Made by a program: the position numbers and the translations under genes. 64,000 nt of DNA from Tuctoria greenei (lineage: Eukaryota > Streptophyta > Magnoliopsida > Poales > Poaceae): the NCBI GenBank assembly GCA_036927565.1, contig JAYESD010000004.1, positions 93,748,942 through 93,812,941 of the forward strand, in the 5' to 3' direction. Under the pieces are notes generated by a model, which was not told the origin of the DNA, ran no database searches, and saw only the letters and a list, made by a program, of their open reading frames with translations. Below, piece by piece: positions 20,885 to 31,907 of this stretch. The first letter of the stretch is position 1. The number at the start of each line of letters is the position of its first letter.

Positions 20885-21059
20885 GTCCTTCTTAATGTGC
20901 CTCGGGATTACCATAGTCTTGGTACATTGTAATTTCCACACCTGGCAAGACCACTTCCACTGCCTCTAAATCTGTCTTGGTTCCATCCTCCATTACCTCC
21001 TACACCATATCTATAGCCCCTTTGATCCCATCTTCTAGCACCTCCTCTACCACCATGGG
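20885..21059 (-). other. Gly/Arg-rich coding-like DNA left of SIRE B insertion
   Basis: The minus strand is open (20908-21059 part) and encodes a Gly/Arg/Trp-rich stretch (for example GGRGGARRW). The frame continues on the other side of SIRE B, from 33285 rightward on the minus strand, once one ATGGG copy is ignored. It resembles an RGG-type disordered nucleic-acid-binding tail. I do not recognise the gene. Confidence 0.35.
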
Positions 21060-22425
21060 TGAAAGCATCTAGGCCCCATGAGGTACGGTTTCGGTGATTA
21101 ATGACAACCATTCGATATTACTAATGAATTTGTGAATGCAAGGTCTCGATAACACTCAATCAAATGAAATCTAAATTACATTGGAGACCCATATAAAATC
21201 AACGAATGAGATCAAATCAAATCATATGAAGACAAGAAGTGAAAGCTCTAACTTGATATCACTCAATGCTTGAAGACAATCAAAACAACATTTCAAACAA
21301 GTGTCAAAGAGGTCACAAGTCCAAATTCCAAAATAACAACTCAAAAAAACTCGAAGTCAACAAGTTGAACACACCGGATCATCCGATGGTCTTTGAGTTG
21401 ACTGCATCGGTCGAGTAATGTCAACAGAAGAAGAAGACCTCAGAGCAAAGAACTCACCGGATCATCCGATGTGGGTGGCTCAGTGACATCGGTCCATCAT
21501 CACAGATTGCAACACTGTTGGACCAAGTAAAGCACCGGATCATCCGATGTGCAGACTTACACACATCGGTCGATCACTCCAGTAAGCTTCAAGATCAAGC
21601 AAAATTCTGGAGGAAGAGCCACCGGATCATCCGATGAGAAGACAGATCAACATCGGTCTAACAACGGTCATATCTGACACAGTGACATCAGCTAATTTGG
21701 CTTTGACCGATGTTAACTGAAGGGGAGACATCGGATCATCCGGTGTTCGCAGAGAAGTGATGTCAGCCTACTTTTCCAACGGCTATCTCGTGGAGGCTGG
21801 CTATTTATACCCCTTCAACCTGTCAAATCGACAAGACTTGAAGCCCAGACATACTCTACACATCCTAGAGCATTCAAGCAATAGAGCTACCACTTTCACA
21901 TCATTTGTACACCAAGAGATAGGCTAGAACTAGCTAGAGATAGTGCTTGGGTGCCTCCACTCTTGGTGACTGGAGTCTCTAGTGTAGTGAGAGCCATAAG
22001 GGAGTGTCCCTTGGTGTGTGCGACTTCCGGAGCTTGCCAAGAAGATTGTGGAAGCCCGGAGGATTCCAAAGTGTACAAGGCTTGAGCTCCACCTTGCCGA
22101 GGTTGGCGAACGGAGAAGAATAGTGAAGAACCCCCTTGTCTCGGTGACTTGGGAGTGGCAAAACCCTTCGGTGGGTGCCACAACATGGATGTAGGTAGAT
22201 CCTTGTGATCTTACCGAACCACGGGATAAACTCCGTGTCCCTTGAGCGTTTGCATCCCTCTCCCTTTTTTACACTTATGCAATCTTCATTCCGCAAATTT
22301 AATTTACATTGATTGCATAGTTTAATTGCATAGGGAATTGGGCTTGAGGTCGTTAATCTTAATTGCTTTAAAAAATTGAAAGAAAGCCCAATTCACCCTC
22401 CCTCTTGGGCGTTTCGATCCTTACA
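21060..22425 (+). repeat. SIRE B 5' LTR (1366 bp)
   Basis: Starts TGAAAGCATCTAGGCC and ends GATCCTTACA. U3 carries an array of CCGGATCATCCGATG and ACATCGGTC units (21376-21750). A TATA-like CTATTTATAC follows at 21801-21810. Confidence 0.95.
21376..21750. repeat. CGGATCATCCG array in U3 of SIRE B 5' LTR
   Basis: Six or so CGGATCATCCG near-palindromes (CGGA-TCA-TCCG) alternate with CATCGGTC half-units. Position relative to the TATA box matches the CGGACTAGTCCG arrays of A, C and Tekay. The same array is in the 3' LTR at 32220-32595. Confidence 0.9.
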
Positions 22426-22427
22426 AT

Positions 22428-22439
22428 TGGTATCAGAGC
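22428..22439 (+). promoter_or_regulatory. SIRE B primer-binding site (tRNA-iMet type)
   Basis: TGGTATCAGAGC two bases inside the 5' LTR, complementary to the 3' end of initiator tRNA-Met as in most copia elements. It is followed by a donor-like AAG|GTTGCT. Confidence 0.93.
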
Positions 22440-22485
22440 AAGGTTGCTCATAGGATCATTCTAGCTTCACCGCTAGAGAGCTTAA

Positions 22486-24612
22486 ATGGCCAAGAATGGG
22501 GGTTCGGTTCCCACCTTCGAGGGCAAGAACTTTGCCTATTGGAAAGCACGCATGCGTGCCTACCTAGAGGCTATTGCTCCCGAAGTTTGGGAAGCGACCC
22601 ATGCGGGATTTGGAGATCTCAATTATGTTGGTGATCAACTAAAATGGGATGCTAAGGCTAGAAATGCCATCTATGAATGCATAAGTCAAGACGTTTTTGC
22701 TAGAATTGCTAGTAAAGAGAAAGCTTGTGAAATTTGGGCATGTCTAATTGAAATTCATGAGGGCTCATCTCGTGTTAAAGAACTCAAATATCACTTGCTA
22801 AAATCCAAGTATGATGAATTCAAAATGCTTCCTCATGAGAATGTTAACCAAATGTTTTCTCGCTTAAATGTGCTCATTGAGGAGATTAACGCACTTGACA
22901 TTGCTTCTCTTGGTAAGGGACTTATCAACCGCAAGATCCTCATGCTTCTACCTAAGCCCAAGTACAACATTATCAACTCAATGCTCCAAAAGGAATCACT
23001 TGACAACATTGAAGTCTCGGAGCTCATTGGAGAAATTCATGCTCATGAGATGAGCGTACTTGGAATGATGGAGGAGTCATCGTCAAAAACTATTGCTCTC
23101 AAGGCTTCAACCAAGAAGACAACTCCCAAGAAAAAGAAAGTGGTTGAGCCTAGCTCAAGCGAAGAAGTGCAAGCAACAAGCGAAGATGACGATGATGAGC
23201 TTGCGTTGATGATGAGAAAATTCTCACGTCTAAACTCCAAAATCGCAAAGAAGGGATACTCTTTTGATCCAAAGAAGAAAGCCTTCCTCCCAAGAAAAGA
23301 TGAAAACAAGACATGCTACAATTGTGGTGATCAAGGCCACATATCATATGATTGTCCAAGACCCGACAAGAGGAAGGACAACCACAAAGGAAAGTATAGA
23401 AAGCTAGAAGAAAGTGATGAAGATGAAGAATAGGTCAAACCCAAGCGCTCCTTTGGAAAGAAGAAATTTGACAAGGGCAAGAAGACCAAGCTCTTTCCAA
23501 AGAAGAGAAGAGGGCCTCAAAAAGTCTTCATGTGCGAGGCAAATGAGTGGATCACGGATGAAGAGTCAAGCGATGCAGAGAGTGAAGATGAAGAAAACTT
23601 GGCGGGCCTTGCCATCGTCGACAAAGACAACTCACCTCTTCGTCCACCTCCTATGTGCCTCATGGATAAAGGTAACTCTAAGGTATGTGACGATTCTAGC
23701 GATGATGATGATGAGCTCTCCCCCGATGAACTAGCATCTATGATTAATGAATACCATGTCATCATAAAAAGGGAGAAGAACAAGGTTAAGGCACTTGAAC
23801 AAGCTTGTGCCACGCTTGAGAGTGCAAAGCTCGATTTGCATGACAAGTATGTAACCATACTTAAAGAGCATGACACGCTCAAATCACATGTCGAGCAAAT
23901 CGAGAAGGAGAATGCTCAAATCAAGCATGATCATCATGAGCTTGACTTAGCAAACCAAGCACTCTTGGGAAAGCACAATGACTTGGTTCAAGAACATAAA
24001 GTGCTTAACCTTGCTTATGAAGCAATTGAACTAAAAATGAAAAACATGAAAAAGGAAACCCTTGATGGCAAAATATCAACTATTTCACATGCCACTAATA
24101 CTTTGGATAAGTATTTGCCTTTGAAAGCAAGCCTTAGGGAGAAGGAATTGATGGACGAAATTGAAAGTCTCCGCACTAGTGTGGTGAGACTTTCCAAGGG
24201 GGAGGACAAGCACAAGGAAATCCTCTACCAACAAGCCAAAGGCTTCAACAAGAGAGGACTTGGATCCTTCCCGGTGCTCAACAAAGGGAAGGTGCCCTCA
24301 CCGGAGCTTAGGACGAGCTTCATCAAAGAAGTTGGATCCTATTGCCAACATTGTGAGGTCACCGGACACCACACGAGGGAGTGTCCTTTTCCCAACCGTC
24401 CTTCTCCCAAATTGCCTCCTAACTACAAATCTACTTTCCATGATTATCACTATCTCTTAAGCAAAGTAGGTGGCAAGGTGAAGGCAAGGTTCATCGGCAA
24501 AGACATTAAGGGCATGAAGGGGAAGCTCCCCAAGCAACTTTGGGTCCCAAAATCACTTGTATCACACATACAAGGACCTAAGTTAGCTTGGGTGCCTAAA
24601 CTCAAAAACTAA
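22486..24612 (+). CDS. gag: SIRE B gag, one in-frame TAG
   Basis: Starts at ATG 22486, 46 nt after the primer site. The N-terminal capsid region (residues about 1-200) is of the copia UBN2/gag type. It is followed by a CCHC knuckle (CYNCGDQGHISYDC, about nt 23311-23352). After an acidic linker comes a long coiled coil (about nt 23720-24060). A second CCHC-like motif, CQHCEVTGHHTREC (about 24341-24382), is not seen intact in A or C. TAG at 23431-23433 interrupts an otherwise continuous 708-codon frame; the frame and composition continue unchanged on both sides, so this looks like a point mutation. It ends AWVPKLKN then TAA. Confidence 0.9.
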
Positions 24613-24626
24613 CTTCATGTGTGTAG

Positions 24627-27600
24627 GTGAACTACAAAGCCGGAGGAAAGCATTGGGTACTCGATAGCGGGTGCACTCAACATATGACCGGCAATGATGG
24701 TATGTTCACCACCATAGAGAACACCGATAATCATGAACAAGTCACCTTTGGTGACAACTCAAAGGGGAAGGTAATTGGTTTAGGTAAAATTGCTATTTCG
24801 CATGATTTGTCCATTTCTAATGTACTATATGTTAAGTCACTTAGTTTCAATCTACTTTCCATTGCACAACTATGTGATCTTGGACTAACGTGCACCTTTG
24901 ACAAGAATGGTGTTGTGGTAACTAGTGAATCAAGCAAAGAACTAATCTTCAAAGGATTTCGGCATGGACATCTTTACTTGGTGGACTTCTCCAACAAGGA
25001 TGCTAGCTTGACCACTTGTCTTTTCACTAAGACAAGCTTGGGTTGGCTATGGCATCGACGCATTGCTCACATTGGGATGAGCAAGCTTAAGAAGTCGTTC
25101 AAGCTTGGGATGGTGACCGGCGTGAAGGATGTCACGTTTGAGAAGAACAAGCTTTGTAGTGCTTGTCAAGCCGGGAAGCAAGTTGCTTCACACCACCCAA
25201 TGAAGACAATGGTGTCAACCTCCAAGCCACTTGAACTACTCCACATGGACCTCTTCGGACCATCCACATATCAAAGTCTTGGTGGTAATTTCTATTGTCT
25301 TGTTATTGTTGATGACTATTCTAGATATGCTTGGACCTTGTTTCTAGGTGACAAGGGTGAAACTCCGGAAATCTTCAAGACCTTCGCTAAACGTGCTCAA
25401 AGGGAATTTCAACTTCCCATCATCAAGGTCCGGAGTGACAACGGCACCGAGTTCAAAAACTACAACATTGGGGAATGGTGTGATCGTGAAGGCGCGAAGC
25501 ATGAGTTTTCGGCCACATACACCCCTCAACAAAACGGTGTCGTTGAAAGGAAGAACAAGACTCTCATCACCCTTGCTAGAGCAATGCTTGATGACTATGG
25601 CACGTCGGAGAAGTTTTGGGCCGAAGCAATCAACACGGCGTGCCATGCCGCAAATAGGGTCTATCTTCACCGACTACTCCGAAAGACCCCATATGAGCTC
25701 CTCATTGGGAGAAAGCCCAACATCTCCTACTTCCGAGTCTTCGGGTGCAAATGCTATATCTACCGCAAGAAAAGGCTCGGTAAGTTTGAAAGAAGGTGTG
25801 ATGTTGGTATCTTTCTTGGTTATGCGTCAAACTCAAAAGCATATCGAGTATTCAACCAAACCTCCGGGTTAGTTGAAGAAAGTTGTGATGTTGAGTTTGA
25901 TGAGACTAATGGCTCCCAAGAGGAGAGTTTTGGTCATGATGATATAGATGATGAGCCTCTACGAGAAGCCATGAAAAACATGACCATTGGAGACATCAAG
26001 CCCGAAGTTGAGGAGAACAGTGATCAAGGGGGAGCATCAAGTTCCAACATCAACACCTCCATGGTGCCTCAAGTTGATGAAGAAGAAGAAGAGAAAGATG
26101 ATCCATTGCCAATGCAAGATTCACAAGCCACACAACACCAACAACAAGAAGAAGTTCAAGATCAAGTCCAACCACAAGACGGGCAAGATGCTTCACCACC
26201 GCCAAGTGTACCACAATCACTTATGAGGCATGGACGCATCTCCAAGGCGCATCCGATTGATCAAATCATCGGAAGTCCGTCACGGGGAGTAAGTACTCGT
26301 TCTCGCCATGTCGCTTCATTTTGTGAGCACTACTCTTTTGTTTCGTGTGTAGAACCCACTCATATAGAGGAAGCACTCCAAGACCCAAATTGGGTGATGG
26401 CCATGCAAGAAGAACTCAACAACTTCACCCGCAATGAAGTTTGGGTGTTGGAGGAGCGACCCAAGGACAAGAATGTCATCGGAACGAAGTGGGTGTACCG
26501 CAACAAGCAAGATGAGAATGGCGTTGTGGTCCGCAACAAGGCAAGACTTGTGGCTAAGGGTTTTGCGCAAGTTGAAGGACTAGACTTTGGAGAGACATTC
26601 GCTCCGGTCGCTCGGTTAGAAGCTATTCGTATACTCCTTGCTTTTGCTTCACATCATAACATAATGCTTTATCAAATGGATGTGAAAAGTGCCTTTCTTA
26701 ATGGCTATATTAACGAGCTTGTTTATGTTGAGCAACCTCCCGGGTTTGAAGATCCGAGGAATCCTAATCATGTGTATAGGTTACACAAGGCGCTCTACGG
26801 ACTCAAGCAAGCACCTAGGGCGTGGTATGAACGACTAAGGGATTTCCTAGTCATGCAAGGATTCAAGATCGGGAGGGTGGATACTACACTCTTCACCAAG
26901 GACATCGACGGAGATTTATTTCTTTGTCAAATTTACGTTGATGACATTATTTTTGGCTCAACTAACAAAGCTCTTAGCCATGAGTTTGGCAAAATGATGT
27001 CTAGGGAATTCGAGATGTCAATGATTGGAGAGCTCAATTTCTTCCTAGGATTTCAAATCAAGCAACTTCAAGAGGGGACCTTCATCTATCAAGAGAAGTA
27101 CACAAAGGACCTCTTGAAGAAATTTGAGATGGGAGATTGTAGCTCAAGAAGCACTCCAATGGTGACAAATTGCCATCTCGACGCGGACATGGACGGTAAA
27201 CCTATTGATCAATCTCATTACCGTTCCATGATTGGCTCATTGTTATATCTTACCGCATCTAGGCCCGATATTATGTTTAGTGTGTGCTTGTGTGCTCGCT
27301 TTCAAGCGGCACCTAAAGAATCGCACAAGAAGGCGGTCTTTAGGATACTTCGGTATCTCAAGCATACCCCAAGTGTAGGGTTGTGGTACCCCAAGAACGC
27401 TAGTTTTCATCTCTTAGGCTACTCGGATTCGGACTTTGCCGGATGTCGTGTGGACCGCAAGAGTACCTCCGAAGGGTGCCACCTACTTGGGCGTTCCCTA
27501 GTATCTTGGTCTAGCAAAAAGCAAAATTCCGTGGCTTTGTCCACCGCGGAGGCGGAGTATATAGCGGCCGGTGCATGTTGTGCCCAAATTCTATATATGA

Positions 27601-27887
27601 AGCAAACCCTTTTGGACTTTGGAATTAAGTTTGGTTGTGTGCCTCTCCTTTGTGACAATGAAAGTGCGGTTAAGATAGCTAGAAACCCCGTTCAACACTC
27701 CCGCACTAAGCACATTGATATTCGTCATCACTTCTTGCGGGATCATGAGGCTAAAGAAGACATCTCTTTGCAAGGTGTTAGATCCGAAGAACAATTGGCG
27801 GATATCTTCACAAAACCACTTGACAAGAAAACCTTTTCTAGACTTAGAAGTGAATTAAATGTGCTAGATGCATCTAACGTCATGTAA
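24627..27887 (+). CDS. pol: SIRE B pol polyprotein, intact, about 1086 codons
   Basis: One open frame, in a different frame from gag. The protease has DSG at residues about 13-15. The pre-integrase zinc region has H..H at about 141-146 and C..C at about 177-180. The integrase core has D about 206, D about 270 and E about 307 (HMDLFG, RSDNGTEF, VVERKN). RT has YQMDVKSAFLNG about 683 and YVDDIIFGS about 770. RNase H has YSDSDFAGC about 931, STAEAEY about 972 and DIRHHF about 1031. Its length is normal for the lineage and catalytic residues are in place. No ATG precedes the protease; translation probably depends on splicing to the AG at 24625-24626 or on recoding. The start given is the first codon after that AG. 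Confidence 0.94.
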   Translation: MNYKAGGKHWVLDSGCTQHMTGNDGMFTTIENTDNHEQVTFGDNSKGKVIGLGKIAISHDLSISNVLYVKSLSFNLLSIAQLCDLGLTCTFDKNGVVVTSESSKELIFKGFRHGHLYLVDFSNKDASLTTCLFTKTSLGWLWHRRIAHIGMSKLKKSFKLGMVTGVKDVTFEKNKLCSACQAGKQVASHHPMKTMVSTSKPLELLHMDLFGPSTYQSLGGNFYCLVIVDDYSRYAWTLFLGDKGETPEIFKTFAKRAQREFQLPIIKVRSDNGTEFKNYNIGEWCDREGAKHEFSATYTPQQNGVVERKNKTLITLARAMLDDYGTSEKFWAEAINTACHAANRVYLHRLLRKTPYELLIGRKPNISYFRVFGCKCYIYRKKRLGKFERRCDVGIFLGYASNSKAYRVFNQTSGLVEESCDVEFDETNGSQEESFGHDDIDDEPLREAMKNMTIGDIKPEVEENSDQGGASSSNINTSMVPQVDEEEEEKDDPLPMQDSQATQHQQQEEVQDQVQPQDGQDASPPPSVPQSLMRHGRISKAHPIDQIIGSPSRGVSTRSRHVASFCEHYSFVSCVEPTHIEEALQDPNWVMAMQEELNNFTRNEVWVLEERPKDKNVIGTKWVYRNKQDENGVVVRNKARLVAKGFAQVEGLDFGETFAPVARLEAIRILLAFASHHNIMLYQMDVKSAFLNGYINELVYVEQPPGFEDPRNPNHVYRLHKALYGLKQAPRAWYERLRDFLVMQGFKIGRVDTTLFTKDIDGDLFLCQIYVDDIIFGSTNKALSHEFGKMMSREFEMSMIGELNFFLGFQIKQLQEGTFIYQEKYTKDLLKKFEMGDCSSRSTPMVTNCHLDADMDGKPIDQSHYRSMIGSLLYLTASRPDIMFSVCLCARFQAAPKESHKKAVFRILRYLKHTPSVGLWYPKNASFHLLGYSDSDFAGCRVDRKSTSEGCHLLGRSLVSWSSKKQNSVALSTAEAEYIAAGACCAQILYMKQTLLDFGIKFGCVPLLCDNESAVKIARNPVQHSRTKHIDIRHHFLRDHEAKEDISLQGVRSEEQLADIFTKPLDKKTFSRLRSELNVLDASNVM

Positions 27888-29298
27888 GTTGCCATGTTCA
27901 TGTAAGGATGCATATCATATAGGTCTTGTCTAACTCCCAAAGGATAGGGGCAAGCTAGAAGTAGTTTTCCCTGAGGAAGCCTTTGGAAGGTTCAAACTTG
28001 GCAAGATAGATTTATTTTATGCCTTGCATGATCCCTGCCATATAAACTTGCACTCATTTAATCTCTTGCACTATAATTTGTTTGGCATTGCATACGGTAG
28101 ATTGTCACAAAGGGGAACCCACCTCATGAGAAGGAGACTTGTTTGAAATGCAATATCTCAACTCATATAAGGTGGAAAGAATAAAATGTTAGGTACGTTA
28201 ATGCCCAGAGGAGCATGCTTCATTGAGATAGTAGTCTTCATACTCTACCTCACAAAGCATGGGCCTTACATCTCATTTGGACATTTTTTCCTCTTTTTTG
28301 GTGTTCCATTTACTTTAAAGTCTAGCCAAGCTATTGGCATATTAGCTTTTTGAGGGGTAAGGAGTTGCCCAAAAAGTCCTAAGACATGTGTTTCCCTTTG
28401 TTTGATTGTTTGGTCAAAGGACATATATGGGATGCTGGGGTTTAGTTCTCATCGGATTATCCTATGCCTAAGTCCTTCACCCATCGGATCAATAGATGTT
28501 CAATCTTCCAGTGCCAATTCAGTCAGAATCTCAAAATGATCCGACGAGTTCATCCTGGAAAACATCGGTCCATCCGATGTTCACAAATCAGCAACCTTGA
28601 TGAATTCCACCGATGCCTCTTCATCTAACGTCGGTTCATCCGATGTCCTCAGTGACTCCTTGAATATCCTTACTGTGCCATTCGACCGATGCTCAAAACC
28701 CTAGACGTCGGTCCATCCGGTGTCAATTGCACTTTTTTGGAAAACCTTACTGTGGAATTCGACCGATGTTCACTCCCCTTATCATCGGACCATCCGGTGT
28801 TAAAATATCGGCTAGGGTTTGGGGTCCACTATTTAACCCGTGCGCCACCACCTTTTTTCTCTCTCCCCGACGCCTCGCTCTCCCGCGCCCTAAGCGCCGC
28901 CGTCTCTCGCCCACCTCGCCGCAGCCGACCGCGCCGCCACCTCCTCCGCCGCCGGTCGCCGCCGCCGCCGACCCCAGCGCCGCCGTCGTGCTCCCACCGG
29001 GCGCCGCCGCCGCACACCCAAGCCGCCTCACCTCCAAGCGCCGCACCGCCGCCTCCACACTCGTGCCGCTCGTTGCACCGCCGCTCGCCCTAATCGCCGC
29101 CGCCGCACCTAGGCGCCGCCGCCACCGTCTCCGGCCGCCGCCGCCCACAGCGCCACCGTCCTAAGCGCCGCCGCCGTTACTCCGGTGTGCCTCCCGAACT
29201 CCATCGTCGCTAAGGTTTGCTCTGTGCCGTGCGACGTCCTTCGTTTCTCTCGTCGTTCATTTTCATCGTCGCTAACCCTACCTCTCCATTTCATCTAG
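27888..29298 (+). other. SIRE B pol-to-env spacer and leader
   Basis: No credible ORF. It holds an AT-rich part, then an array of CATCGG / CATCCGATG units (28455-28800). A TATA-like CTATTTAA follows (28830-28837). Next is a very GC-rich Cys/Pro-codon-like leader (28860-29210), open in several frames by composition only. A possible short intron (29215-29298, AAG|GTTTGC to CATCTAG) abuts the env-like ATG. Confidence 0.5.
28455..28800. repeat. CATCGG/CATCCGATG array upstream of env-like ORF of SIRE B
   Basis: About ten copies of the LTR-type units (CGGTCCATCCGATG, GACCGATG, CATCGG) just upstream of the leader of the third ORF. They are more diverged than the LTR copies. Confidence 0.8.
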
Positions 29299-31548
29299 AT
29301 GGGTAGTGACCGCAAAGGAAAGGGAAAAGCGATCGCGGAGCGCGCCGCGAAGAAGCGTAAACTTTCAAAGGATGAGAAGCAGGCTCTAATGGCCGCTCGC
29401 GCCGCCGAGGAGCGTGAGCGCGGCCGTGGGGGATCCCTGAGGATCCGCGAGGCTCGGCAGCCTCCTGTGATCGACAACTCCGACATCGAGGAGGAGCCGG
29501 TCGAGCCGCTTGTCCGCCGGCGCTCAGCCCGGACACGGGGAGGTCAGTCCCTGGCTGCTCCTCGTCCGAGACCGACGGCTGCCGACCGTCGTAAGGACAG
29601 GGAAGCCGAGAGGGCCATCTACGAGATGGACACGGCCGTCCGTGTCGGTGAGGGAGTCCGTCTCACGGACTACCGGAAGATGAAGGCCAAGCAGCTACGC
29701 AAGCTTCATTGGAGCGTGCTGCTTGAGGAGTGGTTCCCACAGCCCCTAGAGACTCTTGTGGACAGTCGCTTCTGGACTGTCACCCAGGCGTCTCTCTATG
29801 AGACCTACAGGCGTCGGGGGCACAAGCTTTTTCAGCACAACTACCTGGACTGGGGGCAGCTTGCAGTGGCAGCGGAGACTGAGGTCCATCCTTTCTTTGA
29901 GAGATACAGAGGTTTGGTGCAGCTGCTGGCTTATGAGAGAAGTGCTTATGTGGAAGAGTGGGTCCGTGTCTTCTACGCGACCCTGTACATCTCAGAGGGC
30001 AGGAGGTCGATTGACTTCATGTTCAATGGTCAGCGCTACCACCACTCGAGGCAGACTTTGGGGCAGCTTCTTGGTCTGGACCTGCATGACACCTGCGTGC
30101 ACGAGAAGGTCTATGGGCAGGCAGATCCACCGAGGAGGCCACTTACTGGAGGGGTAGCACCATAGCTTGACGAGATCCGCTCTCTGTTTGGCCCCTCGTT
30201 CTCTCCGGACCAGCCGAGAGTTCCAGCTCTCCTGACCCCAGCTGCGCGCATTGTGCACCTCGCCTTGCGCCGCACGCTCCTGCCAAGGTCAGGTTACTTG
30301 GAGGGGTTAACGAGTCTGCAGCAGACCCTCCTGTTCTACATAATGAACGGGATGGATTTCGATATCGTGGACATACTCCTATGCGAGATGGAAGACGTAA
30401 TCACGAATGGGATTGGCATGATGAGGCAGATGGTCTACGGGCACTAGATCAGTTACATTTGCTCTATGATGATGCCTGAGGGACATACAGCACAGGCCCG
30501 GCTTGCTGACGAGAGTGTGACTCGCTTTGGTCACTATCGTGCCTCTGCTCCTGGAGACCGTCGCCTTGGTCGTCCAGTTGAACGCCAGGTCCGGGCCCGT
30601 CTGTCAGAGGAAGACTGGTCCGACCTAGAGCGGGAGGACGAGAGGCTTGCTGAGGCTGAGGCTCAGGGGGAGGACCTGCAGCATATCTGGTCTGAGAGCG
30701 ACACCGACGACAGTGTCGAGGAGTACTTCCCTCCTCCCCCCTCTCCCCGGCAGCACGACGCGGAGGCTGGAGGTTCTACAGTGCCACCTCCTACTCCACC
30801 TCCAGTCACTGAGGCGCAGGTGACGCAGCCATCTGAGCTGACCTCGCTCCTCCAGCAGATGGTCGAGCAGCAGCGGCTGGACAGGCTGGCCGCCGAGCAG
30901 GCCCGCGCGGAGCAGGCTGCACGTCTTCTTGAGCTCCAGCAGCAGCAGCAGGAGATGCAGCGTCAGATCGCCCGTGAGAGGCGTGAAGACACTGATCGGC
31001 TGACGGGGCTCATCGACCAGATGCACCAGCGCACTCTGGACCAGCAGCAGCAGACGCAGCAGGCGATGATGGGGATCCTGGGGTTGATCACCAACCTCTA
31101 CACCCAGACCGGGATCGCCCTTCCATCGCAGCTGCCTGGAGTAGCTCCTCCGCCTCCTATCTTGGCTCCAGCTGCTGCACCAGTGGCTCCAGTTCCCTCC
31201 ACTCCGATCCCTTCGTTCAGCATGTCCCCCCTACTGGCTCCAGGTGTTGCTCAGGTGCCTACTACTCCTATCCCTTCAATCAGTATGTCACCACTTCTGG
31301 CATCCAGCGCACCGATTCACTCACCACTGCCGGCGACGATCTTGTTCCAGCAGACGCCGACGTCCGTGGTGAGCGCTCCACTTCCTCCGGCTCCACCGGC
31401 ACCTCCAGTACCTGCTTCCTCTCCTCCAGCACCGGCAGCGGACTCTCCAGCTCCCGCCGCTCCGGCAGCTCCTACGACCGGCGACTCTAGCTCCGACGAC
31501 TGCGACAGTGACCAGTTCGTCATCGCGCCCAGCTCTCAGGGTCTGTAG
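29299..31548 (+). pseudogene. SIRE B env-like (third) ORF with two TAG codons
   Basis: One continuous frame of about 749 codons from ATG 29299, which directly follows a CATCTAG acceptor-like site. It is interrupted only by TAG at 30163-30165 and 30445-30447. The N-terminus is lysine/arginine-rich, with nuclear-signal-like KKRKL. The middle globular part (FYATLYISEGRRS, LGQLLGLD) resembles the 'putative plant transposon protein' family. The C-terminal half has a glutamine-rich coiled coil (about 30840-31080) followed by a long Pro/Ala-rich tail. Both stops fit CAG-to-TAG changes. Function unknown. Confidence 0.8.
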
Positions 31549-31893
31549 GTGCTCGGATCCCTTTTTGGTGTCTTGATGCCAAAGGGGGAGAAGAGTTAGA
31601 GAGTCAGGGGGAGTCCTAGTGTTAGGGGGAGTGAGTCGAGTGTCTTATCTTAATTGTATTTGCTATTTGCTCATTTGGTGTGTAATGAACCTATTTCCAT
31701 CTTTCCTAAGTTGTTAATCATTTGAACTCTTTGATGTTTATCTATGATTATGATCTCTTTGAATTCAATTGTGTCATTTATTGATGTTTAAAGCTTCAAG
31801 TATATTATCCGTAGTCATTGCATATTTACTTATGGTTCATTCTCTCAAATTCATTACTATCACGCTTTGATTATTGTGTTGTCATCAATCACC
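31549..31893 (+). other. SIRE B 3' untranslated region
   Basis: Starts with the shared block containing TTGATGCCAAAGGGGGAG (31573-31590), then two further GGGGGAG copies, then AT-rich sequence without ORFs. Confidence 0.65.
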
Positions 31894-31907
31894 AAAAAGG
31901 GGGAGAT
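31894..31907 (+). promoter_or_regulatory. Polypurine tract of SIRE B
   Basis: AAAAAGGGGGAGAT directly before the 3' LTR start at 31908. Confidence 0.9.

Noticed and set aside
21896..22296. Overlapping minus-strand ORFs repeated at 32749-33155
   Set aside because: They are antisense frames in the two SIRE B LTRs; duplication follows from the LTR pair.
22428..22439. tRNA-like match TGGTATCAGAGC
   Set aside because: It is a primer-binding site complementary to tRNA-iMet, not a tRNA gene; no cloverleaf around it.
23530..24612. Separate gene downstream of SIRE B gag
   Set aside because: It is the same reading frame as gag, separated only by one TAG codon; coiled coil and end match gag of A and C.
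28689..29164. GC-rich open frames on both strands, Pro/Ala/Arg-rich
   Set aside because: Several frames are open at once because of composition; position fits the untranslated leader of the SIRE B third ORF.
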